Assembly: GCA_033026295.1 (NCBI GenBank)
Contig: CM065182.1
Span: 9,796,001-9,860,000 of the forward strand
Direction: 5' to 3'
Origin: Channa striata
Lineage: Eukaryota > Chordata > Actinopteri > Anabantiformes > Channidae
DNA: 64,000 nt
The notes under the pieces were generated by a model, which saw only the letters and a program-made list of their open reading frames with translations, ran no database searches and was not told where the DNA came from. Within the stretch, counting starts at the first letter, position 1, and each line of letters starts with the position of its first letter. Below, piece after piece: positions 12,132-25,825 of this stretch. A program made the position numbers and the translations under genes.

Positions 12132-12467
12132 AATATTCTATATATTCTTCTGCTTGTTAAGAAACAACTATGTAAAGATAATTTTATTCTAACTGGCCCA
12201 AATATCCTTAAGTGGACATAGATTTCATGTAGGGCTGCAATGGATCACAGAAATCACGGATTAGCTTGGACATTTTTTGAGTTGACTTTCCAGTTATGGC
12301 TTATGAAATGTCAGAACACTTAAAGAATCAAGATTAGTTTGCCAATGCTCCTAAATGGATAACTTTAAAGTCCAATATTAAATTAAATGTCCAAGGTTTA
12401 AAGAAAATAATTAAATATAAGTATTGACCTATCAAATGTTTAGTTGCTAAATAAGGGATTTTAATCC

Positions 12468-12780
12468 AGCTCAAGCTCGGGTCCTCTACCGGAGGCCTGA
12501 GAGCTCGAGGGTCCCACACAGTGTCTTAGCTGTTCCTGAGACTGCACTCTTCTGGACAGAGATCTCAGATGTTCGTGCTGGAGTCACTCTCACAGCCGTC
12601 ACGTCTGCCTTCCTCTCACACGTCTTTTCTAGCTCTTTCTCCAGCTTCTTGTGCTCTTTCTTCCTGATGTTGCTATGACTCAGGTTTAATGCCTGTATCA
12701 CTGCGGCCCCCTTCTTCTATTTGTCTGTCCTCACCTGAAAGTCCCACAGGACCTGAGCTTTCTCAGCTACCTTCAGACAT
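12468..12780 (-). mobile_element. LINE polyprotein C-terminal fragment (non-LTR retrotransposon)
   Basis: On the minus strand the conceptual protein contains motifs I recognise from the C-terminal region of a very abundant teleost non-LTR retrotransposon protein. In order they are LWDFQ (RC of about 12736-12750), SNIRKKEHKKLEK (12636-12674) and SEISVQKSAVSGTAK (12521-12569), followed by a Leu-rich end. Full-length relatives have additional residues between these blocks that are missing here, so the copy has internal deletions. A 71-codon frame stays open across the last two blocks. A CAG|GTGAGG near 12736 is a chance donor look-alike inside the element. The element is truncated on both sides and has no identified target-site duplication. 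Confidence 0.85.
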
Positions 12781-13775
12781 GTATTTACACATTCACAGAT
12801 ACAAACATGCATGCATACATTTATACATAATGCACTGAGCTTCTGTCAAAAAAATCTCTTGACACTACAATGTATTGAAATTATTTTTCCAGTCACTTTT
12901 GAAAAGATATTTTGACAGCATGCGAATAGATGCTTAAATACATTTCTGGGTTCTCCCAGTTGTTCTCATAGCATTCTTAGATGAACCAGTGGCTGCCTGG
13001 TAGGTTGGTAATCAATCTTTGGAGTATTGTTCAGTCAAACATAAATTATTGTTCAAAAGCTAAATCCATTTGTACAGTTTTCAACCAAAGAAATACATTT
13101 ACAAAAATGAATTACTTTAAATCAGAACATGTACCGTGTCATCATCATAAAACATTTCACAAATCAGTTGGGGGCAAGTGCTCATGGCAGTTTTTGAAGG
13201 AACCCCAGGTGACATGGCTATTATGTCTAAACTATGATAATCGTATTTCTTCCTTTCCTTCTTGTAATCCCATCATGTGTAACTGTATAATCTCACAGTC
13301 TTTGCAAAGGTTCGTTGCACCTGTAAACACAATTAAGATGTTTTCACAGGAAACATGATTATGCATTTGTGTGATTGAAAGCCATAAATCACCTTGTAAT
13401 ATCACTGTCAACATAAACTGAAGTAAATGGTTCGTAATTGGTATTTTTATGGCCCAGTCTTATGCTGTCAAAAGTGCAGAAACAGATTAAAATTTAAAAG
13501 TATAATTTGGAAACAATAAGCCATAATTAGGAGAATGTCATTAGGCATTAGTGTACATTCCTGGAGTAAATAATAGCCAGATTTGCCAGTGATGAATTTT
13601 TAAAGGGTAAACTCTGAACAAAACATTTGTACTTTAAGAAGATTAAAAATGTCATTCAAAAACACACAATATCAAACAAATCTCACAGAAAAAAAGTATA
13701 GTTAGGTAATCATATAATCTACTCTACATGTTCAGTATTTCATTACTTATCAGGTTTTTTTTTTTCATCCCACTA
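12781..13775. other. AT-rich unique DNA without recognised gene
   Basis: A 125-codon plus-strand frame (12981-13358) has no recognisable protein character and sits in low-complexity AT-rich DNA. It is taken as chance. Confidence 0.45.
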
Positions 13776-13850
13776 TATATGTTTAGGTATGGCTTTAGTT
13801 TATATGTTTAGGTATGGCTTTAGTTTATATGTTTAGGTATGGCTTTAGTT
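13776..13850. repeat. Perfect 25-bp minisatellite, three copies
   Basis: A 25-base unit, beginning TATATGTTTAGG and ending GGCTTTAGTT, occurs three times head to tail (13776-13800, 13801-13825, 13826-13850) without a single difference. Perfect identity implies recent expansion. No fourth copy is seen on either side. Confidence 0.97.
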
Positions 13851-13952
13851 TAAATAAACAAAATAAATTTTTGCAAACTAAAATGACATCACCAGGAGTA
13901 GTTTTTTTATCACTAGGAGTGATTAAAAACTGCATAGTGTGAGCAGCGACAT

Positions 13953-14070
13953 GATAATCTGAATTAAAGATTCCTCCAAGTGATGTCATCTGGAGGCATT
14001 CTTGAGCTAGAAGTAGGGATATAATTTCGAGTAAGGAAGTCGGAGTGAATATTAATGGCATCCATTTTTG
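13953..14070 (+). repeat. Unnamed interspersed repeat, copy A
   Basis: This stretch aligns with 25701-25825 in the same orientation. Shared blocks are AATCTGAA, TTCCTCCAA, CTGGAGGCATT, GAAGT and GGAAGTC, followed by a TTAATG-CAT block. By eye about two thirds to three quarters of bases match. The two copies are about 12 kb apart, which marks an old interspersed element, probably a nonautonomous DNA transposon. No termini are identified. Confidence 0.65.
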
Positions 14071-17000
14071 AGTAGTGCTCCGTGAGCTGCTTCATCGCTT
14101 CATGTTTGTGGGAAAAAGCTTCTCTCCCATCACTATACTAGACTCCCTCTCTACAGCTATAGTGATGTTTTTGCCATATTTTGTCCGAAGTCATAGTATC
14201 AATCCAATCCAGTTCATTTTAGTAATTTCTTATGTTAGTGACAATGTATATGGATGATAGTTCACGGGGAAAAAAACAGATGGGACGTTTTCAATGTAAT
14301 TGTGCAACTCCATTCATCTGTCCAATAATTCAATAACCTATATTGGTAGATGTATATTGTTTTCAGAAAAATAAGACATAACCAACAGATGCAATAGTAA
14401 GTTTAAAATTAAATATCTTTGCAAGATAGACACACAGTTTTAAGGAGTGACAGTGCATTCATGAGAAACTGTTGCAGAAAGTTGATAATTACCAACTCAA
14501 GGGGGAATAATGCAGCTCATTCATTCCGTGGGAACAATCACAAGCACTTGGGGAGAAAAACAAGTCATGAAGGACACTCAGAGCAAGGCAAAGAGGAGGA
14601 GGAGTGCAAAGTTCTGGGAGGTCGGACTCCTGTATTGTTTCTTAGCATGCTCCAGTTCCTGCCGTCACCCCAGCTCTTTGTTAAGAACTGAACACAGGGG
14701 ATATCTGGCTCCATGAGCATCATTGCCAGAGGCTGGAGACTCGAGGGTCAGCGTATTTTCCAAACCACTGCATTACTGTACTTCCATTCAGGAAGAAATT
14801 GCTCTACTGTACGTATTCAACAGGCGTCAAGCTCAGTTTAGGCTCCGACAGAACATGATGGATGAGTAAGCCGTCAGGTCTTTTTAGTGGCTTTTTATAT
14901 GAATGATCTCATTTAAAATGCATCCAGTCACATATACTTCTGTTTTATTATACCGTTTTAATATTTGTGAATTTTAATTGTATTATTATTATTATTAATA
15001 GCAATCTGCCCAGTGCTTTAGGTAATCAGAATGTTTTTTTTTTTTTTTTCATTCTCACATGAGTGGGGAAAGATTTGCTCAAATGCCTAGAGTCGAATGT
15101 CTCTCTACTGATGGCAGTGCTGTTAAGTCTGACTTCAGTGGAGGTGCCGACAGCACCTCTCCCAATGAAAATATGCTTTGGAACGCGTTTGTACTTATAC
15201 CGTAGATATATAATGGCATGAAGGAATAAGGCTGTTACCACGATGTCTGACTAGCACCTATCTTTGTGTAGCTTGCTATGTTTCTTCAAATATTGCAGAA
15301 ACAAACCATCATCCTAAAAGCGATCAGTCTCCCTGGCACTATGGGAAATGCAATTACCAATATTTGTGCTGAAAAGTGGCTTGAATGAATCAAAAGAAAA
15401 TCTGTCTGAGGATCCATCACTGTTATCAGAGGGGCTGAAAGACTGGAGTTATAACAATCTGACTTGTGGATGATCATCCGTCGTGACCCTGTAACCACAA
15501 TCAGAGTGACAAAAGCATTTTAGAAATCCATTGTTGTCTCTGTGTGAGCTGTTTTTGTGACATTTTGAAGCTCCTCAGCATGCAGGCGAACATGGAATTT
15601 GAATGAGTAACAAGAATCTTAGAAACAAATTGTGAGTGTATGTGTGTTTGGGGGGGGGAGGGGTGTGTGTCCACTTCAGAAGTGATAAGTGTGGTGCAGC
15701 ACACAGCACTGGAGCAACCATAGCGGTGGTTTATTGTTGGTTGGTTCTCACAATTCTGCAGCAAGTTAACGAGATCTGAAAAAGAGAACAGACATAATTT
15801 TTACTTGCTCTTGAAGCTGAACCTTTCAGGTTTGCAAAAAAAAAAAATGCAAAGTGCATTGCGAGTGTTGGAGATGAATAAGACTTTGTTTAGGCTGAGT
15901 TTTTTTTTATTCTAGAGACTGGGAGCGGCAGACGTGACTCATGCACAGGTACGGAGTCACTAGTGTAATGCATGCGTGTTGCCTCGTGCAGGCTTGTAGC
16001 AGTAGGACAATTTTCACACCAGTGCATGTTTTCCCAAAGCACTCGCAAATAGTGGTGTTTGCAACTTTCAAATGATTTCCTTTAGGCTACACTGAACAGC
16101 TGCTGCCACACTGAGCAGTTTTACTGTTTAGTAATATTTTGAGGTTTTCATGTAGAAATAGTTTGCTCAGACATAAACACTGTATGAACTCTAGAGTCGC
16201 TTGTTTGTTGCATGCAATTAGTAGAATGACATGCGTACCCCCCGTATTTTTGCGTGTGCTCGCCATACGTGAGGTTTAATGTGACAGTTTAAATGCAGCC
16301 AGTGTCTTTCATTACTGAACAAAACGAAAAAAAACACACTCAAACCTTTTTGTACAGGTGCGATGGCCTAATGCCAAACCTTGAAATATTGGCATACTGT
16401 TATTGACACGATGAGTGAAATCATAACATCTTCTTCTCCACATCAGGTTTTTGACCCTCTTCTTTCTTTCTCCCTCTGATGAAGCCGCTGTTTATTCCTG
16501 TCTACATCCCAATTGTCTTAACTTAATGCCATTGTTATTGATCATAGGGCAAATCAAGATATGTTCTTATAATACCTGCTAATAATAAGTGTAGCTTTAA
16601 TTATTCCTTTCTGTTGCTGAGTCACCTACTGTATGATTTGTTTGTCTTGCCTCTATATTTGCTCAAATCTATATTGGGTTTTTTTAAGTATTGGTTAACC
16701 TCTTGATAACAAAACATGGTTGTTCTTGTATCTAGGAGATATCTAATCACGTTGGTTTATTTATTCCTATAACGTCAATAATTCAATAACTAAAGTTTAC
16801 TGTCCAGCCCTACTGGACACCGGTATAGATAAAACAGCAGACAGTGTTTTGGCTCGTAGCCAGGAAGAAAAAAGAAAAATATTGAGTGTACAATACCTCA
16901 CTCAAATTGCACAGAAATTGCCAACTGTCTTCTTGCCCCCAATGTTTCCTTCAGTGATTCTTGGACAGGAAAGGTTTTATGGATTGGTCCACTACACTAT

Positions 17001-20000
17001 GAAGCCAAGGTTATGGCAGGGCCAGTCATGTCGTCTCTCGTCATCTTACTCTTCAACTACTGCAGTTCATGCCCAGATCGACCCCGCTGCTACATCCAGA
17101 CACTCAGACTGTCTCAGTGCCTGCCGCAGTGCTTCACTCTACTATTAACATTCTGATTGCTGTCTTGTTTCGTTTGCTTGGCCAAGCACTTTATTTCCAA
17201 AAAGAGCCCGGCCTCAATGCTGACCTTTCCTTTTGCAGACACAGAGCAATCATTCACAAATCACACTACAGAGTGTAAAATATCCAAATGGTTTGATATT
17301 GCAGGCCTAATGAAATGACTCACACTTCTTTGCTGCAATTATAGGAAAAGGTCAGTGCCATAACTGCTGTTCAGCTTCAGCATGATTGTCCTACTTCACA
17401 TTACCCAGTGTTTGGCCCATAAAAAATCAGTATAGGCCATATTGTATGACATTTTGCCAGTGCGTTTTTACATACATCGGAAACATCACATTTGTGGTGG
17501 ATCCTCATTTTGGAGTTTACTTTGACACAAGTTTTTGGGTGCCTTTAGTTTAGTTAGAATTAGGACGTTTATGAATTTAAGGAATATTAGTGGACCTCTG
17601 ACCATGAGTGGGAAAATTACCCTTACTTGTAATTATCTCTCTCTTTGCAAATATAGCCCAGAAAATCTAGGAAAACAAGATGAAAAGGGGAAATAAATAA
17701 CATTTTATCATAGCAAGAAACAGCATTTGCTGAGGTCTCTCTTGCAGCTTTGTGTCACTTATTTCATAATGCCAATCTGTTCCTAGTGTAATAGTCAGTC
17801 ACATTTGAGTCGCACTCTTCTCAGCAGCATAAAAGCAAATTGATCACCATTATAAAATCATATCAGAGAAACTTCATCAGATGTGGAGGGTGAACTTTGC
17901 CTCGTGGGCTTTATGATCTGAATCACAACAACTACCTCTTGTCCTCAAACTCTTGAAGAAGAGTAATAAGATTCAAATCAGATTACGCTAAAACTAGGGC
18001 ACTTGTCTCAGGTTCTGGAGAGCTGCTGTCCTTCTTGTTTCCAAACTTTTCCTGCATATCATATGAATTTATTGAACACACCTGACACAGGTAAACTGCA
18101 GTGGGTAGGGCAGGAAGAAGGGGTTTGAAATGAGCACCTGTGCACTAATGAAAAAAGTAACAAACCTAATACAAATGCATATTTCTATATCGTTTAAAAT
18201 AAGCAATTTCTTGTCCATCTTCTAAACTAGGACCAGATGCTTTCAGGCTTTGTTTAGTTGTGATGGTGCTTCACACACAGTTTACCTCCTGTGAGAAGAA
18301 ACTCAATTTCTGGCCGCGTTTCAACATCCACAGACTGCTCACTGTGTGCTATGGCTCACTGTTGATTTTAATGGTCTTTTACTGTGTTTTGTTGTTCCAT
18401 CCCGGTATCACAGCTTTCTTCATTCACATCAACCACCTGTTGGTTTTGTTTGGCTCCCCCAGTGGTGGCAAGGCAGGTGGTGTCACATGGGACTGTGACG
18501 TCAATGCATAAATCCACCACTTAAAGTGGTTGTCAGACAGACCACAGGGATAAACAATCAATGTTTTTAACATAATCAAATACGCCGACTTTCAGTGCAA
18601 TGAGAACATTTTTCCTCCATTCTTCTCTCCATTTTCTTCATGACGATCAGCTTAAAGTAAGATGGGTGGTGTCAGCGCTTGTTAAATCCTCAGGTCTACA
18701 CATACGCTTATGGAACGATGTGACATGTTGAGTGTGTCATGACATTAACGCCGTAAGAAGAGACACCAGACAGGGGAAGGAAGGACGGTAAAAATGTGTT
18801 TCAGGCTGACCAAGACATAAAATAATCATACACGCAAATGCAGTATTAAAAAACGAAGAAAACAAAAACTGCCGCAATCTGCTCTTTGTTTCTGACACCC
18901 ATTTGCTGACAGAAACATGGCAATAATTTTTCAACCAGTAATAAAATGTATCTGAAAAATAACAACACAGCGCATGTTAAGCCACTTTTAACTTGGCCAT
19001 ATGTTAAGTTGTTTGGGCATAAGTGTTGAACACAATATAAGTTTTTATTAAGACCAGTGAAATTGCCAGTGGCTTATTATCAAACAGTTTTAAGTAGGTT
19101 CACAGTCGCTTTAACATTCAGAAGGCAGCAAGTCTCCAGTGTGTAACCCAATTTCATAAATATTCATCTAAGACATTGAAGTTGAGTGGTGGCTCATTCA
19201 GTATTTAGTCATGCACAATGTTAATACATGAGATGTTTATACAAAGAGAGATGCGGGTCATAACTGTCAAGTCTGGGATGTTTTCATCCTAACAAGACAG
19301 GTTTATTTTCAGTGATTATTCCTGCTGCTATTGTGAGTAGAAGGTGATGTAATGGAGAGAGGAACAGTTCTGACAACACTTCTAGATTTTTTTTAAACTA
19401 CTCACTCTGGTTTAGTAAATCTACATGACATAGTCTTTCTTGTTAGAGTAAAGAATTACATTTTCTTTCATAAATCCTGCTCATATTAATTTTTTATGTT
19501 TGGTGTCAACACCCTACTACCAGGGATACTGGAGATCAGAGCGTCATCCGCAATACTGTGATTTTAATATATTTTATAATAACGAAATTTTAATATGGGG
19601 TGATCACTGTACAACTTACTGCCAGCTGAAGGTACGAATTCTTGAGTAGGTCGATATTGTCACATAGATGCTGTTGTCGCCCTCTTCTTAAACCCATATG
19701 ATTTTAGGGTGTCTAGGTACCAAAACTACACAAATAATTCCCTAATTTTACTGCGAAACTCAACAGATGGATTGTAAAACAAAGATGTACTGTTAGAAAT
19801 GTAGCTTGGCACTCAGGGACGTGATGTATTTGCATAGAAGCCAAAATTTGCAACGGCCAGCACCCGCGTGTTCAGGGCAGTTTCAATCATTATCCGCAGT
19901 CAACTGAGAACCTCTGCCATCCGTGTTGTTCTGCTGTTTGGAGTCACCTTTCTTCATCGTGTAATGGGATTATTGTGATGAAACGACTGATGTTTCACGT

Positions 20001-20519
20001 TATCGGTATGTGGGCTGATGGCGCTTTCCTTTCACCAATGCCTCTCTTTATGTGTCAACTAGACAGAGGAATGCTGGGAGATGACGTTAATGGATGCCGC
20101 AAAGGCGGAGGCAGACTGACAGATGCTGGTGTTCAGGCTGCCTATGACGTAGTTTTTGCCTTAACATCCACCACCTGTAGGCTCTCTCACAACACACTGA
20201 GAGGTGGATGTGTGTGACTCAGAAAGTTTTGTAGCCTTTGGGACAAGCAGGCAGAATGTATACATGCATGTAAACGCTGCAAGAATAACACTGGGATAGT
20301 CCTAGGTCCATCCTTTAAGATGCTCCGATATGAGCAGTAGTACCACAGTACGTACTGTACAGCATCACAACAGTTTAATTTTGTGTCCTCCGGGATGCTT
20401 TTGTTTCATCACGCCCAAAGAGAGGACACATTTCTCATCTCTGTGCAGTTAAAACATTCCACAGTAATAAGCGCTCTACCATTGCCATTTTGGTGAGCAC
20501 ATATCAAGCAGTTCAGGAA
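14071..20519. other. Unique DNA without recognised gene
   Basis: The stretch holds an ATT triplet tract at about 14980-14999, a short G run at 15650-15658, and scattered ATTA-type words. No open frame has recognisable protein sequence, and no named repeat was seen. The small hairpin GAGGTGC...GCACCTC near 15142 is too short to interpret. Confidence 0.4.
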
Positions 20520-20830
20520 AGAAATTGCCTAGTGTGGACACAAAATTAAACTCCCAGGGCAACACAGCCTGCATTCTTACTCATTCGATTAATATTTCAT
20601 TTCAAGCCATCAGCAGCATATTGGGAATAGCTCTCTAAAATAAATGCAAGGGGAAGGCAGGGTGCTGCTATTTAAAGCTATATAAACATGACCCTGTTAG
20701 AGGCTAAGGCTACTTCATGAAGAAGTTCCCAGGCAATGGAAGCTGCCTTTTGACCGGAGGATTACATTCCACTGCGGATCCCCCACAGGTGGTTCACATT
20801 CCCCAAGGAGTAAATGTGTTTATTGACTCT
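20520..20830. promoter_or_regulatory. Possible conserved regulatory element
   Basis: Repeat-free, compositionally even sequence with ATTAATATTT near 20590 and a CTATTTAAAGC/TATAAA-like patch near 20670-20685. No transcript start or coding frame is evident. The call rests on sequence style and motif content. Confidence 0.28.
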
Positions 20831-23800
20831 TCATTATTTTGTTTCCTATCATCACAGATAAGAAATCTGTTGTAGAACCAACCAGAGAAGAATTTGGTAG
20901 AACAAACTTTTAACTGTTAATTTGAATTAAAGGTTAGTTCTGCAGTCAGTTTTACCCAGGGTTAACTTGCTTCTGGTGTGGAGGTGGCACTTTTCTAACC
21001 AGCATCCGGTGTTACCGTTGGGACAGGAAAGGAGACATGTGGGTGTTCACCAGACATGATCTAGCCAAAACATTATTGTTATCTATTGTTGGACTATGGG
21101 AAAATCATGATCCTGCACAGAGGAGATGACCCATGCTTGGACCTAGAGGATCAAATTTTGTCTTTTGAAAGTCCTGTGACTTCACTGAAGTACTGTCTTT
21201 AAATTAAACATAGTTTCATGTTGAGCGAGGATCGTTGAGATAATATGTGTGATTTATACCCGCGGACATAAGAAATACCTGAATTCAATCAGCAGGTTGC
21301 CAGGAAATGTGCTGAGCATAGTTACGGTATCGTCCCATGGGTGCAAACCATCTGCATTTTATTCTCCCTGTGGTCTTTGCTTTAGAATCAGCCACAGAGC
21401 AAACTACAAATAAGGCTCCAAGTCCAGTATAGCTAAATCATCAGTATGTGGGTGTTTACAGAATGTAATTACCTCTGCTTCTTATATGGGCAGCCAGCAC
21501 AGCTTTAAAGTTTTGGTGGGTAATTGGTTACTCTAAAGTTGTGGGCATTTTTAGGGTCAAACAGGGCAGATGATGCATTGTTGGGATAATGTGAAATTAA
21601 ATTTTGCATTAGTTTCACCAGCGTGGTGAATGAAGATTAGAAACATGGCCACTGCAAATGAAAAGTCATTGCAACTGTGCAATTTATAATGTGTTAGAAG
21701 TAGGTGTAGCGCTTTTGTACGGCCTCATCCTAAGGGGAGGTTTTAAAAGAACCTACAATAATTGCATTATCAAAAAGTAATTAATATAAAATACTCCAAA
21801 ATGTGGTATTGTGAAAACTTCAGATGTTCCTGGACTCTTCATCCATGTGTGACAGTTTGTGTGTGTGAAACTTTTGGAGAGGACGTAGCATGTAATGTGT
21901 CCATAGGCTCAAAAACCTTTTCTTCTTAAATTGCTGTGGCATTTTTGACAGCAATTATTTCCAAGCAGCGCACCATAAAATCACCATTAAAATTGCTTCA
22001 AAACGACGTGGCACTTTTTTTTTTCTGTTGGTTTGATTCCTTTTAAAAATGTCCTCGTATTTGCTGGTGCTTTTACTTCACTTGAATAAATAATGAAATC
22101 CTCCGTTCCATTTGACAAAGTAGACAACAAATGAACCTCAACGAATAGTGACAAGCGTGCCGAATACAGGACGAACATCTGGCGCCTGACGTCAGCCTCA
22201 TCTCCTTCCCGCTCCGCTTTATTCCATTCATTGGAGTGCCTTTTCCTCACTTTTGAATTATTCGTAAATTCTTAAGTGGTTGCCTATTTTTTCCTAAATA
22301 AATCAGCTTTGACTAAGTGTGTGTCTCTTATCAGCTGGAGTCTTGTTTTTGAATCATTTGTATGACAGTTGCAAAAGAGAACCATTTTGTACCCACTCAA
22401 AACAGAAAAACGGAACAAACAGGTGTGGATTGCTGCTCGGTTTTAATATCCAAACGTACTGTTTTCTCAAAGGAACGTTTTAGTCGGAATGATATGTGTG
22501 GATTAGTGGAAACTTAGCAGACTGCATGAGAATATTCTGCCACGGGGAAAGACATTTCTTTGCATTGACGGATTACTGTGACGCGTGCCTCAATCACTCA
22601 CTCTTTGTCAGGATAAATATTCCCTGTGTCTGGAGGCCTGGCAAGTGACTAGAATCAGTGCTGTACTTTTCCGCATGCCTGAGGTGCTGCTGGGTCTCGT
22701 AGCAAGTCATTACCGTAACACTGCGGGGGAAAAGTTATGCATAGAGACGACTTCCTGAGAGCGCTCGCTGAGCCTACCGGACAAAGCCACTAGTGTGAGG
22801 GTTATTTCAGGTCGTTCGCTTTGCCTGTTTAGCATGGGAGTCGTCACTTCAGCTTACTTTAACTGACTTAATTACCCTGACACCCTCCAGTCCCCCCTGA
22901 ATTTATCATCTTCGTCCAAATCCACAGAGTGCAAATAAAGCAAGAACACCACTTGGGTCCAACCAATAGCTTATTGATTGGCAGCCACTGAAGGAACAGG
23001 CGTGTCTCTTCTGTGGGGCAGTGAGGTTCGTCAAAAAACCCCCGTTTTTTTTTTTTTTTTTTCTCTTACTTCTTACCTTTAAATTTCCTAAAATAAGTTA
23101 ATGGGAGGCAAAGGTTTCCTGCCACACATTTCTAATTACCCTCATGTCAGTATGTGAAATGGCCAAGAGCGGTAATTCATTGGGTAAATCAACATGAGAA
23201 GAAAACGGGTCAAGGACCGAGCCCTTGAAACCCACTGACTGTGAGCTTGATCATTAGTGGGGATTTTTGATGACTTGGCAACTACACGGTGACAACGGGA
23301 CTGTGCAAAGAGGAGTTTCGGGTTGACCAGCAGTCATGCATTGGCAGTGTGCTGGGATTGTGTACTTTTGGTTTTACCACATATAGATGATTGGTCATCC
23401 GAAAATTATTTATTATCTATCTTTGGCTTAAACTAGTAAATGTTTGATATTAACCTGTGGTGGCAATAGAAAAAAAAACCTTGCACCGTGAAGACCAGAC
23501 GCACCGGTAAACCATTACAGCCAAAAAAGGCCACTGGGTCTGGGTGCATTTTACATGTTTGACTTTGATCAGAATGTAAAAGGCAGAAATTAAAAAAGGC
23601 ATTTTTTAAACCTTATAGGTGTATTACAATTTTTAACTATTTTGAAACTTGCTGTGTATTAATAGGTTAGGTAACTTTATGTAATCTCTGGTGCTGTTGA
23701 TTTATGTGTCATACATCTGGTACTTTTATAAATAAATGTGGACTAAAACTGAAAGCTGTCTTTTACATGTATGAAATATATTCTCTGGATCCCACAAAAC

Positions 23801-25700
23801 TATAACATACAGTTTACTGACACCACGTCAACCAAATTTTCAAAATCAAATGATCACACAAAAAAACTTGACTTTGGGGGTGATGGGGAAAAACATAAAC
23901 TTAAATCACACAGTGGGAAAAAGATGTGTCTGGACAATTTTTAAGTATAAAATAAAAATACTTAAAGATTTACAAAATATTCATAGCAATTTGCAGACCG
24001 AACATCTAAAAATTTGTTTTCTGTTGTCATTGCAGATCCCTGTATGCAAATTATACAGGGTTATATCTTACATTCACATTTTACTGCATCGTAAAATGAA
24101 GCTATATGAATACTAATTCTGAAGGTACAACATGTATGTCATTGTCTTTTTAACATAATAACCTTGCTGCTGTCATCAATGCAGATTATTTTACAAATGC
24201 AGATATACTTTGAATGGTCCGTTCTATGCTGGTTTAAACACAACATAATATATAATGAAGATTAACATCTCAGAGGGCAAGAGCAAGAATGCAAGTCTGC
24301 TATTTTTTTACGGCCACTAAAGTAATAAAGCTGCTATGAGCACCCCCTCACCATGAAATTTTTATACATCTATACTGTAACTGCCATCTAACTGTGCACC
24401 GCAGAATTCAGTGAAATTAAACACAATCAAACTTGCCCAGCTGGCTGTGAGAACAGATGAACAGGTTTTGTCATACTGTTGGTGTTGGAAAATGGCACAA
24501 AAATTAAATCTAATTTTGTAGTGGTCGAACTATAGCGCCAGTCAGCTCCCAGGTCAGACTTCTTGCGGCTAATTTTAAGTACAAGTCTGGCGATATTCTG
24601 CGTTTTTGTCATTGTTAGCAAAATGAACCCTCATTTTCTTGAACAAGCTGTAACGGTTCGACCCAAGTAGTGGCCTTTGACGCAGCCACTTTTTTTTCCC
24701 CTTAACTAAAGTAGCATTTCCTAATGGTTTCTCTACATCTTGCAAAAGTTATGTTTGCCTTAAATTATTGGGGAGCTGTTGGATGAAGTGTTCAACTTGG
24801 GAGAAGTTAAACCAGTCATGCAGACAATTTTTTGATTCCAATTTCAACTTTTCCATTAATGAATCTGTTCCACTCTACAATCTAATGAGCAGTAAAACAT
24901 CTTCAAGTCTTGAATAGAAGGTGAAAATTACAAGACACTGTACCTAATGTTTCTTCAGTTTTTCCGTTTGGCTCAGACTCAACAAAGCACAAAGGCAGAT
25001 GTGAAAGTTGCCCAGAGCGTGTCAATATGAGCTGAAGGAACAAAGAGGAAAGAGATGGCAATGACTTGGCAGGCAGCGGTGTAATTTGGGGACAAATAGA
25101 TTGCGAACGTTCTTTTGCGGGTTTACAAAAGCTTGACAAACCCATGCATGTGTGAGCTGTTGTCTTATTGCTGATTTAGTCTACTTTCTGCACTCTTGGA
25201 GTGTAAGAAGGCTTGCAGGGATTGTTGATGGAAAGAGCTAGTGTTCTATGACAGCCAAGGACAATGAAAAGTATCCTTGTATTACAAGTATGCATGTGAA
25301 TGGCAAGGGCTCTTATCCATAAATTGAGAAGACCAAATATGCATAATGCGGTGTATTGTCAGTGAGGCATATTCATTTAGCGACACAGCGGAGCAACAAT
25401 AGATGAACAACTCAAATTCAGACATTAGCACACTGGCAAACAATAGGCTTGTTGAGAAAAGGTAATGGAGCCAGCAAAATTGCACAAAGAATTGAGATAA
25501 AGTGGCAGTGCAGTTAAAATGCAAAAGAATCACAAGCGTTACTGACAAAGATGTCCGATAGTACAGGAAGAAGGGGAACACGAATTCACATCATGGTGAG
25601 CAGTGTCTGCACTGCAAAAGGGAAAAAAATTTTTTGAAGCTGGATCAGATCCTTTTTGCGTTCACACTTATAGCAGACAAATGGTGTAAGCCACAAGGTA
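20831..25700. other. Unique DNA without recognised gene
   Basis: Includes an 18-base T run at 23045-23062 and a moderately CpG-containing patch near 22640-22800. Open frames up to 99 codons are unrecognised. A 3' splice-site-like TCATTGCAG near 24034 has no convincing donor partner. Confidence 0.4.
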
Positions 25701-25825
25701 AAATAATCTGAACTGAAGGTTCCTCCAAATTCTGTCAACTGGAGGCATTTTTCAGCTGGAAGTTTATTTAGAGATTATGAAATAGGGAAGTCAGAACGAA
25801 GTTTAATGACATTTATTTAAATGTG
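25701..25825 (+). repeat. Unnamed interspersed repeat, copy B
   Basis: Second copy of the element at 13953-14070, same orientation, with the shared blocks listed there. The sequence just upstream (about 25640-25700), including TTTGCGTTCACACTTATAGCAG, resembles wording common in fish DNA transposons and may extend the element to the left. Confidence 0.62.

Noticed and set aside
12730..12742. Splice donor CAG|GTGAGG on the minus strand
   Set aside because: It lies within the LINE-derived coding fragment and is best explained by that protein's codons.
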